Shown in pieces: positions 27,583-35,755 of a stretch of 64,000 nt of DNA. The stretch is taken from positions 1-64,000 of the IMG/VR virus record IMGVR_UViG_3300031885_000003; one strand, written 5' to 3'. Under the pieces are notes generated by a model. It had not been told where the DNA came from, searched no databases, and saw only the letters and a program-made list of their open reading frames with translations. Within the stretch, counting starts at the first letter, position 1; every line of letters begins with the position of its first letter. Both the position numbers and the translations under genes were made by a program. The DNA is from a virus.

Positions 27583-29604
27583 TCAGAACACCCCCGTCGT
27601 TGCGTCAACCGGCACGAGGTTTCCCGCCTGCGCCTGTTGAGCGACCTGTTCGTCTGGAAGGATTTGGGTCTGCACCACCGGCATCGGAACGAGCATGTCG
27701 TCGATACCCCCTTGTATCCCCGCTTCACGCGCAAACCGACGCCCGAACTTCATAGGGTCGATCTGCATGGCCGTCATGGGATTCCCCATCATGATCTGGA
27801 ACCAGTTGAGCAAGGCGCTGATGTTGGCCCCACCCGGTATAGCCCCACTGCGCGGCATGATGTCGAGGTTGACGTCAAGCACGCCCCGGTTCAGAAGTAC
27901 ATACGGGTACTCCGGCATGTACATGCCGAACTCGCGCATGAGTTGTTCTTCGTTTCTGCCAACGACTTTGACGTAGTGTTCCAGCGACATGAAATCTTGG
28001 GTGTTCGAGGCCAACATGATCGCCAGATCCGTCATGCCCATCACGTCCATGACGCGCACGTCTTTTTGCAGCCGGGATAGCGATGATTGTCTAGCGGTGT
28101 CGATCTCTGCTTTAGTTATCGCCTCAGACTTGGAGCGCGTCACGCCCTGGACGGCATCTGTCGCCCCCGTCACCCGTTGCATGTAGTCGGCAAAGAACCC
28201 CGCCGCAAGGATGTTGTTACCGGACGTGTTGTTGAACTTGAGTTGTTCAAGCCCCTCTTTTATGGCACCCGGCACACCCCAGTACTGCTCATCGAGAAGA
28301 ATAACCCTGCCAGGTTCCGGGTCTTCAAGCGTTGAAAGCATCCACCGTGACGGATCAGCCAAGATCATGTCGTTGCCGGTTTTCTTCTGGTCGCGGACGA
28401 ACTGGTTGATCAGGAAGTCGAGAATCATCTGCATCCCGTAGATGGTCTCTTGATCCGAGGTAGGCGTGATGCTGTACCCGTCATAGGTTGGCGCGGCCAC
28501 GGAGATCGGGTACATCCCGTGGCGGAAATTCATCGGCTCGGCCTTGATGACCAACTTGTCGCCGGCGACTTCAAAACACCACACTTCCGGGTATCTGGAC
28601 GACCCGAGTTTCAACTCGTAAGGGATCAGGCGCACGAACATCGTGATCACGTCTACGGGATTGCTCTCGGTTGTTCCGGTAGTATTATCAAACCCACTCT
28701 TAGTGTCCCGGCCGGAACTGTATTCGCCCATCAACGCACTGCGCATCGTCCCCTCTTTTCGGAGGTATTCGCAGTTGAAGTACCCATACCCGCCAGAGCG
28801 TTCCATAGACAACAAGGCGTTCCTGTCTGTACTCCGGCCCCAACAAAGGAACTCCGCATCCTGAATTTCGCTGATGGACACCTTGGGATCGGGCCAGAAT
28901 CTATAGGGGTCGATATTGAACAGCCGGTTGCCTTCTGTGACGATACGTTCAGAGACGACACGCCTCGGTGTCCCGTATGGAATTATCCCCAGGTACTTTG
29001 GCCGGGGAACGTCGATGATCTCCTGGCCCATTTTCCGCCGCCATTGCGGATGAACAACGCCAAACCCATACTTCCGGGCATCGCGGAAAAATGTCATCAG
29101 GTTCAGGACAAACCTGTTGAGAACGGCCTGTCGCTGGATCTCGATCTCGCACATCATCGCGCCGAACCTGTCTTCGGGTCCGGTGCCTATGTACCCGAAG
29201 ATGGGGTCTTCCAGCGCCGCCGCGCAGTCATACGTGACCTGAGTTTCCAGACACGCCTTGGACATCGGCATTACGATGTGGACGGGTTTCCGGGAATCTT
29301 TGTGTTGTTCCGCGTCTTCCTTCTCGTCAGTGGAGATATAAGCCGTCTGCGTCTCGTCGATTTTCCGCCAGGACGGGTGGCGCACCGACATCTTCGTGCC
29401 GGACTCACGCGCGAAATTCACCACCATGTTGGCAATCTTCCCGTGGAGCACGTCTTCCCCGTCGAGTGTCGGGTCGAAGTCGAGCAACACACCATCGCCG
29501 TTGACCGGGTAGATGCCCTGAGTCTTGTAATGGTCGTAGTGCTCCGGGTAGAGATCGCTGTTGTCTTGTCCTTGTCCTCCACTCGGGGCAAAATTCAAAG
29601 CCAT
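27583..29604 (-). CDS. Portal protein A
   Basis: The 673-residue product has an N-terminal clip-like region, a long helical stem, and a wing segment containing DRFGAMMCEIEIQRQAVLNR. Features of podovirus-type portals are visible: ATDAVQGVTRSKSEAITKAE (helical crown), the VQG motif, and a C-terminal Gln-rich tail. It would form the twelve-fold ring through which DNA is packaged. It follows TerL by twelve bases and precedes scaffold and capsid genes. Unrelated in sequence to the portal at 62,223. Confidence 0.8.
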   Translation of the reverse strand: MALNFAPSGGQGQDNSDLYPEHYDHYKTQGIYPVNGDGVLLDFDPTLDGEDVLHGKIANMVVNFARESGTKMSVRHPSWRKIDETQTAYISTDEKEDAEQHKDSRKPVHIVMPMSKACLETQVTYDCAAALEDPIFGYIGTGPEDRFGAMMCEIEIQRQAVLNRFVLNLMTFFRDARKYGFGVVHPQWRRKMGQEIIDVPRPKYLGIIPYGTPRRVVSERIVTEGNRLFNIDPYRFWPDPKVSISEIQDAEFLCWGRSTDRNALLSMERSGGYGYFNCEYLRKEGTMRSALMGEYSSGRDTKSGFDNTTGTTESNPVDVITMFVRLIPYELKLGSSRYPEVWCFEVAGDKLVIKAEPMNFRHGMYPISVAAPTYDGYSITPTSDQETIYGMQMILDFLINQFVRDQKKTGNDMILADPSRWMLSTLEDPEPGRVILLDEQYWGVPGAIKEGLEQLKFNNTSGNNILAAGFFADYMQRVTGATDAVQGVTRSKSEAITKAEIDTARQSSLSRLQKDVRVMDVMGMTDLAIMLASNTQDFMSLEHYVKVVGRNEEQLMREFGMYMPEYPYVLLNRGVLDVNLDIMPRSGAIPGGANISALLNWFQIMMGNPMTAMQIDPMKFGRRFAREAGIQGGIDDMLVPMPVVQTQILPDEQVAQQAQAGNLVPVDATTGVF

Positions 29605-29616
29605 GCGCGTCTCTCC

Positions 29617-31236
29617 CTAATTGGCCCACGCGGGTCTGGTCGACTCGCGGCGACGGATCGTTACGGGGCTGGGCCTCCGCCTCAGTTCTTCCAGGGACTT
29701 CCGGTTGGCTTCTTTCCGTTCGACTTGGTTGGCGTACTGGTGGCTGGAGAAGAACCGCTCCCGCTCGGCCATGACTTGCGGGATGTAACCTTCCACGTCG
29801 ATGAGGTCTTTCGCTCCCGTGACGCTCCCGCCCACTCCCGGCCGGAAATTCAGGAGTCGCATTTCAAGATGTGTGTGGTTTGCCCTGTTATGGAAAATCA
29901 TCCCCTTGCGGTAAAGCGGTACGGTCGAACAGATACGGTCGTCTTTGCCACTGAGCGCCGTGTTGAGTTGGGCTTTGCGCGGGACAAGGCGGATGATGGG
30001 TTTCCCCCATCCCTCCATCGCCATCCGGTTTTCGAGCGGGAACGTCAGATGTTCTTTAAGGCCGTTGTCCTCGACGGCGACCGCGCAAGCATTCAAGGCC
30101 CGGCCCATGTCGATGATGGCTTGATGCAACTCGTCTGGATGGAGTTTGTCTTCGATCCAGTCACGGACGAAGATGGCGCCCGTTTGCCAGTTGATCCCCA
30201 CACCCATGATGGCGCTGTTACAAGACTTGAGGTTCGTGGTGTTCGCCGGGTCTACGAGAATGATGGTGTCAAGGTGCATCGCCCGGAATTCGGTGGTCGT
30301 CTCGTCGTATGCGTGGAAGTATTCTTCCTTGAACGGCGCCGACTCGGCATCGCCGTCTTGGTTCATATACTCCCGGTAGAAGATGTCCATCATGCCCATC
30401 TCTTGATGTTGGTGAATGAGATCATCGAGAGTGGGTTGATCCATGTACTCAGGGCAGAGCGTCTTGAAATCCTTGTCACAGACGGAGAGGTCCACTTTGA
30501 CCCAACTGTCGGACTTCATCAGAGTGGCAAGCAGGCAGTCGGGATGGTGGCGGGTGCCCCAATAAACGATCTGATGGTTGTGGTCATACCGCGAGATGGA
30601 CGGCATGACGTTCTGAAACCAGTCCTCTTTCGCCGCCTGGCGCAACGCGGGATTCTTGAGGAACCGGGGGTCGTCGTAGTCATCACCCAATATCAGGTCG
30701 GGCCGCGCTTCTTCCACCACGCTTCCAACGATGAGTTGGTTTGCGCCAAGGGGAAGAACTTTCGTGCCGTGATAGTCTTTGCGGGCGAGTGGATCGTTCT
30801 CGGGCATCTTGACCGTCCATGTTTCTTTGCTGAACTGGAGGTCGATACCCGTGTCGTCTTTCTCTGGGATGATCGTGCCGTAGTTGTCCCGGATGAAGTC
30901 GGAACGAAGCATTGCGTTCTTCAGGCCCTCGGTTTTTTCGATGGCCTTTTCGCCGGAGGCCGTCATGTAGGCGAGATACTTTATTTTTCGATGGACGATC
31001 TTCTTGCCCGCGTATGAGAGAACCAAACTCGTCTTACCAAGGCCGCGCGGGCCGTTGAACACCACCTGTTTGTTGAGGGGAAGACCAAAGGCGTCTTCCG
31101 CGTCGATGGCATCGCAGATCCGGCGATGAAATACGTTCATAGGCGTAAAGAAGATGTGGCGGAACGCGGCCCGGGAAAACGCCCCGGTGTCTTTGCGCAC
31201 CTGGGCAAGCGTCTCATTGGAGGCTTGAGTGTTCAT
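29617..31236 (-). CDS. terL: Terminase large subunit A
   Basis: A 539-residue packaging motor. The ATPase half has Walker A NGPRGLGKTS (about 61-70) and Walker B DLILGDDYDD (about 180-189). The nuclease half has the first acidic residue in TIILVDPANTT (about 320-330), followed by the AVAVEDNGLKEHL strand. It cuts concatemers and pumps DNA through portal A. Its start overlaps the upstream gene by ATGA. Walker A is Gly-Leu-Gly-Lys rather than Gly-Ser-Gly-Lys. Little similarity is visible to the terminase at 60,920. Confidence 0.9.
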   Translation of the reverse strand: MNTQASNETLAQVRKDTGAFSRAAFRHIFFTPMNVFHRRICDAIDAEDAFGLPLNKQVVFNGPRGLGKTSLVLSYAGKKIVHRKIKYLAYMTASGEKAIEKTEGLKNAMLRSDFIRDNYGTIIPEKDDTGIDLQFSKETWTVKMPENDPLARKDYHGTKVLPLGANQLIVGSVVEEARPDLILGDDYDDPRFLKNPALRQAAKEDWFQNVMPSISRYDHNHQIVYWGTRHHPDCLLATLMKSDSWVKVDLSVCDKDFKTLCPEYMDQPTLDDLIHQHQEMGMMDIFYREYMNQDGDAESAPFKEEYFHAYDETTTEFRAMHLDTIILVDPANTTNLKSCNSAIMGVGINWQTGAIFVRDWIEDKLHPDELHQAIIDMGRALNACAVAVEDNGLKEHLTFPLENRMAMEGWGKPIIRLVPRKAQLNTALSGKDDRICSTVPLYRKGMIFHNRANHTHLEMRLLNFRPGVGGSVTGAKDLIDVEGYIPQVMAERERFFSSHQYANQVERKEANRKSLEELRRRPSPVTIRRRESTRPAWAN

Positions 31237-32174
31237 GCCACGTAGGTCGCCTCCAACTCGACTTCAACAGAATCGTCGGCGGACGGCATAACTTCGCGGA
31301 TGGAGACGTTATCGATCTTCCCGGTAAATGAATGTGATGGGCTATGGAACTGGAGCGTTGGGGCTCCAGCAGCGGCAGCAAGGAACGTTTGAGTAGAAGA
31401 TCCATTCGCAGATAGGGTTTCGCCGGTGAACGTCGTGATTCCGTAAATTTCTGCCCGAATATCGCCCGCGGAGTAACTTGAGACCGTGTACGTCAGTTGG
31501 TACGTCATTCCAGCCACGACGTTGCCAACTGTTTGAGACAAGACTTCCGTGGTTATTGCGTTCGCGTAAGCCTTCCCGGCCCCATCCCATGACCAGTTTG
31601 GTGCACCGAATACCCAATCGTCTCCGTCGTGAAAGTCGCCGTTGTCCAGGCGTTCCCCATTTAGGAGACCGAGAAGGAGCAGGGTGTTGGCGGTTGCCAC
31701 ACTGTCCACGTACTGAATGGTGAGGCTTCGCACGACGCCAGCAGATGTCGTCCATCGGATTGTTACTTTGTCGCCAGCGTTTGCGCCACCAGAGATGCAC
31801 TTAAGAAACGGTTCTCCGCCATTTGCCACAATCTTCGACTGGGTGGCCGAATGGTCAGAGATGGTTGCGGTGAGGTATGCAGCCGGTTTTCCCGCAGCGA
31901 TGAGATACTTGTATCGGAACAGTGCCAGTGATGCCGCAGAACCGATGTCCCCAAGGATGTTCCCCCACTTCGAGTTCATCACCGTTTGCATGGCGGCGTT
32001 GGCGTCGTCGTCGATCGGGAAGATGTCGTACCCGGGAGTAGCCGCGGTCGCCCGCCGTTCCATTTTGCGAACATCGCTCACAGCCAACTGCATTTGGAGC
32101 AAGTGGCTCTGGGTAGATTTCAGGATGTCGCGCCACTCATCCGGCGTGTATGGGCAGTCGACATAACCGGCCAT
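31233..32174 (-). CDS. Hypothetical protein with C-terminal CBM-like beta-sandwich
   Basis: The 313-residue product has an N-terminal helical part (YTPDEWRDILKSTQSHLLQM, about 9-95), a short beta region, and, at about 177-300, the same carbohydrate-binding-like module found in three tail proteins here (NGDFHDGDDWVFG ... FTGKIDNVSIREVM). Sits between probable lysis genes and TerL. A virion surface or decoration role is possible. The module type is firm by internal comparison; its ligand is unknown. Confidence 0.6.
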   Translation of the reverse strand: MAGYVDCPYTPDEWRDILKSTQSHLLQMQLAVSDVRKMERRATAATPGYDIFPIDDDANAAMQTVMNSKWGNILGDIGSAASLALFRYKYLIAAGKPAAYLTATISDHSATQSKIVANGGEPFLKCISGGANAGDKVTIRWTTSAGVVRSLTIQYVDSVATANTLLLLGLLNGERLDNGDFHDGDDWVFGAPNWSWDGAGKAYANAITTEVLSQTVGNVVAGMTYQLTYTVSSYSAGDIRAEIYGITTFTGETLSANGSSTQTFLAAAAGAPTLQFHSPSHSFTGKIDNVSIREVMPSADDSVEVELEATYVA

Positions 32175-32181
32175 CGTTCAG

Positions 32182-32550
32182 TTATCCTTTAGGGGTCACG
32201 AAATACGGACCTACCTGGGGAACGACCGCGGGGGTTATCGCTTCGGGTTCCCTGTCTGCGGACACCGGTTGGCCGAGGATGGGCGCCAACAGGCGCACCA
32301 GTTCGGTTAGAAACTCGATACCTTTCAGGGCATCCGTCGAATCCGCGTTGTCGGCCATCGAACCGATTTCGAGATCCCACTTGTCGCCTTCGCCTTTGTA
32401 AGCGGCTTGAATTGCCGATGCGTCCGTCTTCGCGAAGAATGTGTTTTGCCGACCCTGGGTGAGCGCCCCGAGTTCGTCGACGTGCTTCCAGCGGGTAGTC
32501 GTGCAGCCAGCCAGGACGGTCAGGATCAGAATGGCGAGGATGAGTTTCAT
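32182..32550 (-). CDS. Lipoprotein, candidate outer spanin
   Basis: The 122-residue product starts MKLILAILILTVLAGCTTTR: a type II signal peptide with lipobox VLAGC, Cys at residue 16. The mature part is helical then Pro-rich (AITPAVVPQVGPYFVTPKG), as in o-spanins. It overlaps the membrane-protein gene upstream (ATGA). A spanin role is inferred from the Rz/Rz1-like arrangement; no lysin was found beside it. Confidence 0.6.
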   Translation of the reverse strand: MKLILAILILTVLAGCTTTRWKHVDELGALTQGRQNTFFAKTDASAIQAAYKGEGDKWDLEIGSMADNADSTDALKGIEFLTELVRLLAPILGQPVSADREPEAITPAVVPQVGPYFVTPKG

Positions 32551-33098
32551 CGGACTGAACCGTCAGGTCTCAGGGTCAGGAATGGCCCCGGGGCGGTTAT
32601 ATCGCCTCCGAGAAAATCTGAACCGTCGATTACGGCCGCTGATTGGTTTGTCCGGAACACTTCGAGCAGCACGCGGGCTTGCTCGAGCAACGCCAGCAAT
32701 TGGTCCGTCTTGCTTGGGCTGTCCGGTTTTGCGAGGGCATCTTGAATCTGAGGAATCAACTCGAGTGCCGCGGGCGTGTTCGCTATCACGAGTTGGGTTA
32801 TAGCGACAATCGCGTCAACGTCCACCCGTGTGGTCAAGCTCTGCGTGCCGGTGTCGTCAATCGCCCGGATCGTGATGCAGCCGGGCATCAGTAACGCCGG
32901 GATCAGCAAGATCGGCAACAGACATTTCGCGGGTGCATCTTTGGCCGTCACAAGACCAACGCCTGCAAGACCGGTCAGGACGGCGGCGATGACCGCCTGG
33001 AGGTCTACGGTTTCGCCGCGAAGCAACTGGACACCGACTCCGCACAGTGTCCCGACAATCAACAGAATTCCGATGATGGTGGTCTTGGGGTTCTTCAT
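32547..33098 (-). CDS. Membrane protein with internal lipobox-like segment (possible fusion)
   Basis: ATG 33098 (MKNPKTTIIGILLIVGTLCG). Two transmembrane helices (about 7-22 and 33-50) resemble a small phage holin-like hairpin. The chain then continues in frame into CLLPILLIPALLMPGCITIR, which looks like a lipoprotein signal with lipobox LMPGC, and a helical soluble domain (ALELIPQIQDALAKPDSPSK). An in-frame GTG just before this second segment could start a separate lipoprotein. Either a gene fusion or two nested products. Confidence 0.6.
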   Translation of the reverse strand: MKNPKTTIIGILLIVGTLCGVGVQLLRGETVDLQAVIAAVLTGLAGVGLVTAKDAPAKCLLPILLIPALLMPGCITIRAIDDTGTQSLTTRVDVDAIVAITQLVIANTPAALELIPQIQDALAKPDSPSKTDQLLALLEQARVLLEVFRTNQSAAVIDGSDFLGGDITAPGPFLTLRPDGSVR

Positions 33099-33102
33099 GG
33101 TT

Positions 33103-33318
33103 TTAGGTCTCCATTTCGCGTGCGCAATGCGCATTGAGTTTGGTTTCTATCCGCTGCAAGGACTGGGCAATCGAACCCGTCCGTTCTTCAAACATCTCTT
33201 TCGAGACGTAGTTGGAACTACTGCCATTTCCTTTGTTTGGTCCGAACTTCACTATTGCGGCGATGACCACACCGCAACCCGCAACTGCGGCTGCCGCGAT
33301 TCCAGGGTCAAGACTCAT
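33103..33318 (-). CDS. Small single-span membrane protein (holin-like)
   Basis: ATG 33318 is preceded by GGAGAG. The 71-residue product has one N-terminal transmembrane helix (GIAAAAVAGCGVVIAAIVKF) and a C-terminal charged coiled coil (MFEERTGSIAQSLQRIETKL). The pattern fits an i-spanin or a class III holin. Neighbouring lipoprotein and membrane genes suggest a lysis set placed between the two terminase genes. Confidence 0.6.
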   Translation of the reverse strand: MSLDPGIAAAAVAGCGVVIAAIVKFGPNKGNGSSSNYVSKEMFEERTGSIAQSLQRIETKLNAHCAREMET

Positions 33319-33434
33319 GGATCTCTCCGTTTTGAAAAAGAGGGCGGCTGGCAGGGCAAAGGAGGACGGAAGACCCTGCCAGCACGCTTGGGTCACACAA
33401 ACACCTGGCGAAGGTGTGGGTGAGAAATGGTAAG

Positions 33435-33938
33435 TTACGCATCAGCGGGTTTCTCCGCACTGTGCGTGACGTCGATGATCTCCCGGCCTTCCAGCGCCGC
33501 CTTGCGGACAATCTCTTCGATCTCCGCTAACTTCGCCGCATCCACGTAGACTTTCGTGGCCTGAGTCTCTTGCCGGGATGTCTTTGGGTGTCCCCCCCGG
33601 TCGAGCACGTCCGCGTAAACCTTGGCGACGATTTTCTCGCTCTTGGATCCCAGCAGGTCTTCCGCCTTGTCGATGGCACGGTGCGCCAACCCCTCTATCC
33701 GCGCCTGACGTATTCGCCGCTGTTCTTCCCGCGCCGTCTCCAGCTTCTCCACATGGGCCATTACCCGCGGGTCGCGCTTTAAGTTGGACACGTAAGACTC
33801 GCTGATTCCGGCTTCAAGCGCGATCTCTTGGTTCGTGAGTCCGTTGACGATGCCAAAGGCGACGGCTTTGTGATGGTCGGAAAGCTTCTGCAACTCCCCC
33901 GGCACCCTCACCGCTTCAAGAAGATCCGCGTCTTGCAT
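33435..33938 (-). CDS. terS: Terminase small subunit A
   Basis: The 167-residue product begins MQDADLLEAVRVPGELQKLS. An HTH at about 25-55 (GLTNQEIALEAGISESYVSN) would bind the packaging site; the long helix after it (MAHVEKLETAREEQRRIRQA) is the oligomerisation part, and the Lys/Glu-rich end (IVRKAALEGREIIDVTHSAE) may contact TerL. First gene of late operon A and directly behind a strong promoter. HTH is clear, TerS role rests on position and domain plan. Confidence 0.75.
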   Translation of the reverse strand: MQDADLLEAVRVPGELQKLSDHHKAVAFGIVNGLTNQEIALEAGISESYVSNLKRDPRVMAHVEKLETAREEQRRIRQARIEGLAHRAIDKAEDLLGSKSEKIVAKVYADVLDRGGHPKTSRQETQATKVYVDAAKLAEIEEIVRKAALEGREIIDVTHSAEKPADA

Positions 33939-33981
33939 GTGTAAAAATCCCCACTTTGGGTCATGTCACCCACTACTGCGT

Positions 33982-34011
33982 ATTATCCCCCAATACTCAC
34001 AGTTCTGTCAA
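33982..34011 (-). promoter_or_regulatory. Strong sigma70-type promoter of late operon A
   Basis: On the minus strand TTGACA (34,006-34,011) and GATAAT (33,982-33,987) are 18 bases apart, 44 bases upstream of the small terminase start. The promoter is flanked by CCCCAC (33,950 region) and its complement GTGGGG (34,019 region), which may be operator arms. Confidence 0.75.
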
Positions 34012-34139
34012 TACAAAATGTGGGGGTGTGCTAAGTGGTTGACGCTACAGGTAGTTAGATGGGGTTTACAACAAGGATTTCAGGGTTCCACATGGAACCA
34101 TTATGGAACGAAACTGACGATTTTTGTCCTGCGGGCGGG

Positions 34140-34176
34140 GAAACAGAAACGCCCCAAGTCCGTAGACTCAGGGCGT
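34140..34176 (-). terminator. Intrinsic terminator downstream of the 34,254-34,499 gene
   Basis: Minus strand: twelve-pair stem (arms 34,165-34,176 and 34,149-34,160) with tetraloop TACG and two wobbles, followed by TTTCTGTTT. It ends the short transcript of the gene upstream before the late promoter. Confidence 0.75.
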
Positions 34177-34183
34177 CAATCCT

Positions 34184-34241
34184 TGGTGCGTTGCGGCGAG
34201 TCGAACGTCGCGCAGTCTATAAGTCTGCCTCCCAAAAACGC
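34184..34241 (-). other. tRNA-like element lacking a D arm (anticodon arm, T arm and ACCA end)
   Basis: Minus strand, 58 bases. The 3' end GCAACGC-ACCA can pair with a 5' GCGTTTT (one mismatch, one wobble). An anticodon-like hairpin GCAGA-CTTATAG-ACTGC holds a loop with U33 and A37 and triplet TAT. A T-arm-like hairpin has loop TTCGACT. There is no room for a D arm. It could be a decayed tRNA, an old attachment-site fragment, or a structured RNA mimic. It lies between the gene at 34,254 and its terminator, so it would be transcribed. Confidence 0.35.
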
Positions 34242-34253
34242 AAGAGCCGCGCC

Positions 34254-34499
34254 TTATTGGGCTACCTCCGCCTCAAGTGCGCGCTTCTTCGCCGCCACCG
34301 GCCACGGGCCACGTACCCAGTTTGTGATCTTCCCCCGACGGCATTTCATCAGATGTTTCTTCCACGCCCTAAATTCTTCTAACCCTTGCCGGCGAAACGA
34401 GTCCAACCGCTCCATATCCACATGGGTCAGCGGGTAAAATCTAAACTGCTGACCAAACACGTCCATCACAAGGTCAAATTCCTTAACGTAACCAACCAT
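34254..34499 (-). CDS. Hypothetical protein from a leaderless transcript
   Basis: ATG 34499 (MVGYVKEFDLVMDVFGQQFR) is chosen because a promoter places the transcript start on the ATG and no ribosome site exists. The 81-residue product is basic, with a Trp-rich middle (EEFRAWKKHLMKCRRGKITN). A longer frame runs upstream into a G-run tract and is unlikely. Not recognised; the isolated, leaderless, self-terminated unit resembles a lysogeny-maintenance or accessory gene. Confidence 0.6.
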   Translation of the reverse strand: MVGYVKEFDLVMDVFGQQFRFYPLTHVDMERLDSFRRQGLEEFRAWKKHLMKCRRGKITNWVRGPWPVAAKKRALEAEVAQ

Positions 34500-34505
34500 G
34501 ACACT

Positions 34506-34534
34506 ATAGTACACCACCGACCGCCCAAAGGCAA
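34506..34534 (-). promoter_or_regulatory. Promoter giving a leaderless mRNA
   Basis: Minus strand: TTGCCT (34,529-34,534), 17-base spacer, TACTAT (34,506-34,511). Six bases follow before the ATG at 34,499, so the expected transcript start falls at the start codon. Confidence 0.65.
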
Positions 34535-34593
34535 GCCAAAAATTTGAGAAAAATTCCGGATACAGGGGATGGTACACGGGGATGGGGGCCGGT

Positions 34594-34630
34594 CCCCCCC
34601 TCCCCCCACCCCCCACCCCACCCCCACCCC
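34594..34630 (-). other. Six-run guanine tract, potential G-quadruplex
   Basis: On the plus strand six runs of 4-7 cytosines are separated by single T or A bases; the minus strand therefore carries six G runs with one-base loops, an ideal quadruplex pattern. It lies about 60 bases upstream of the leaderless promoter. Confidence 0.7.
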
Positions 34631-34639
34631 GGCCACAGG

Positions 34640-35266
34640 CTCAGGCGCAGCGTCCAGCCTGCCACCCAGCCGACGTCCACCAGCAGGCGCGGCGCCAACG
34701 ACAGGGCAGAGTGGGCTTAAGCCCATGAGCGCCAACAGGTTAGAGCGTTCGACAGGACCGCCCACTTAACACTAGGTTAAGCGCTCGACCTATGCTATCG
34801 TGCTGCCACCATTGCACTTGCGTGCATCGAGCACAGGCAGTGACTACCCTAAACTGACTACCTGATGGGCTGACTACCTGCTCGACTCGGACTCACACAA
34901 TGGCTCAGGATGGGTGAGCGGCTGCCGGCTGAGGGTGCAGGCCCACCCGAAACCATTCCATCTTGGACCACATGCGTATCGACCGGAATCCTGCGAGCAA
35001 GCACCAGCCACCTATTTTTACCCTTGTTTTGCCTATTTTGTGGTGTTCCACTCTGGACCGTTTTCCCTAATAGTCTCTCCTCTTAACGCTTAAGACCTAC
35101 GCATTCAGGTAATAGCAAAGGAGGTAATAGCAAAAAGAGCATAAATCGTGCCATATCGCGGGTGTTGGAAGGTAGATAGGTGGTGGCTGAGTTCAGGCAT
35201 AACGCAGTAACGGTATAGTATCATGGTATCGTGAGATAAGCCGATAAACACTGGGGATAATAGTGC
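34640..35266. other. Non-coding region between module A and the small-gene operon
   Basis: About 630 bases without a convincing gene on either strand. It contains three TGACTACC repeats near 34.84-34.88 kb, AT-richer stretches around 34.99-35.06 kb, and two copies of GGTAATAGCAAA at about 35,110-35,140. Possible content: a replication origin, packaging site, or module boundary. Nothing in it is diagnostic. Confidence 0.5.
34840..34878 (-). repeat. Three TGACTACC repeats (GGTAGTCA on minus strand)
   Basis: Copies at 34,841-34,848, 34,855-34,862 and 34,871-34,878, spaced 14 and 16 bases. The same motif in opposite orientation occurs four times around the att core at 39.44-39.73 kb, so a common DNA-binding protein is likely. 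Confidence 0.6.
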
Positions 35267-35296
35267 TTGACAAGGGGCTTAAGGGCATGAGACAAT
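35267..35296 (+). promoter_or_regulatory. Promoter of the 35.3-38 kb small-gene operon
   Basis: TTGACA (35,267-35,272), 18-base spacer, GACAAT (35,291-35,296), about 50 bases upstream of the first gene. Confidence 0.6.
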
Positions 35297-35347
35297 AGGT
35301 GTATCAAGTTGAGGTAAGGCAACGCCCGCGAGGGCAAGGAGGACGGA

Positions 35348-35725
35348 ATGAAAATCACGCGAATTACAAACAGTCGGTTTGTGGTGCTGTCCGGCAACAA
35401 AACATATCAAGTGAACCACTATAAATCGGTCGGTCAAATGCGGTGGACGTGCACCTGTCCCGCGCGGGGCGAGTGCAAACATTTGCGCACGGTGCGCGGT
35501 TGCGGGGGTCTTGGGGTAGGCGATAGCATCGAACTCGATGCCGTTCGCGGCACGTCGTTTCTCGAACATGCCACGCCCCGCCCGGCGCGTGCAGTAAACG
35601 AGGACCCGGATTGCGAGGATCAGAATGAGGACTACGAGGACCAGCACATGATCGACGATGTTGGGCCGGAAATTGAGGCTGCTCGGCGCGGTCGTGGGGC
35701 ATATCGCAAATTTTTAGGGTACTGA
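35348..35725 (+). CDS. SWIM zinc-finger protein
   Basis: The 125-residue product starts MKITRITNSRFVVLSGNKTY. Residues 33-50 (WTCTCPARGECKHLRTV) match the SWIM pattern C-x-C-x(n)-C-x-H, a zinc fold for nucleic-acid or protein binding. The rest is an acidic tail. Free-standing SWIM proteins occur in phages with unknown roles. A hairpin leader (CCCGCGAGGG) and AAGGAGG precede it. Confidence 0.75.
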   Translation: MKITRITNSRFVVLSGNKTYQVNHYKSVGQMRWTCTCPARGECKHLRTVRGCGGLGVGDSIELDAVRGTSFLEHATPRPARAVNEDPDCEDQNEDYEDQHMIDDVGPEIEAARRGRGAYRKFLGY

Positions 35726-35755
35726 ACAACCGCCCGAGAGGGCAGGAGGACGGAA

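Noticed and set aside
28450-31017. An 855-codon open frame on the plus strand opposite portal and terminase A
   Set aside because: It covers two well-identified minus-strand genes and runs across their junction; a shadow frame despite its length.
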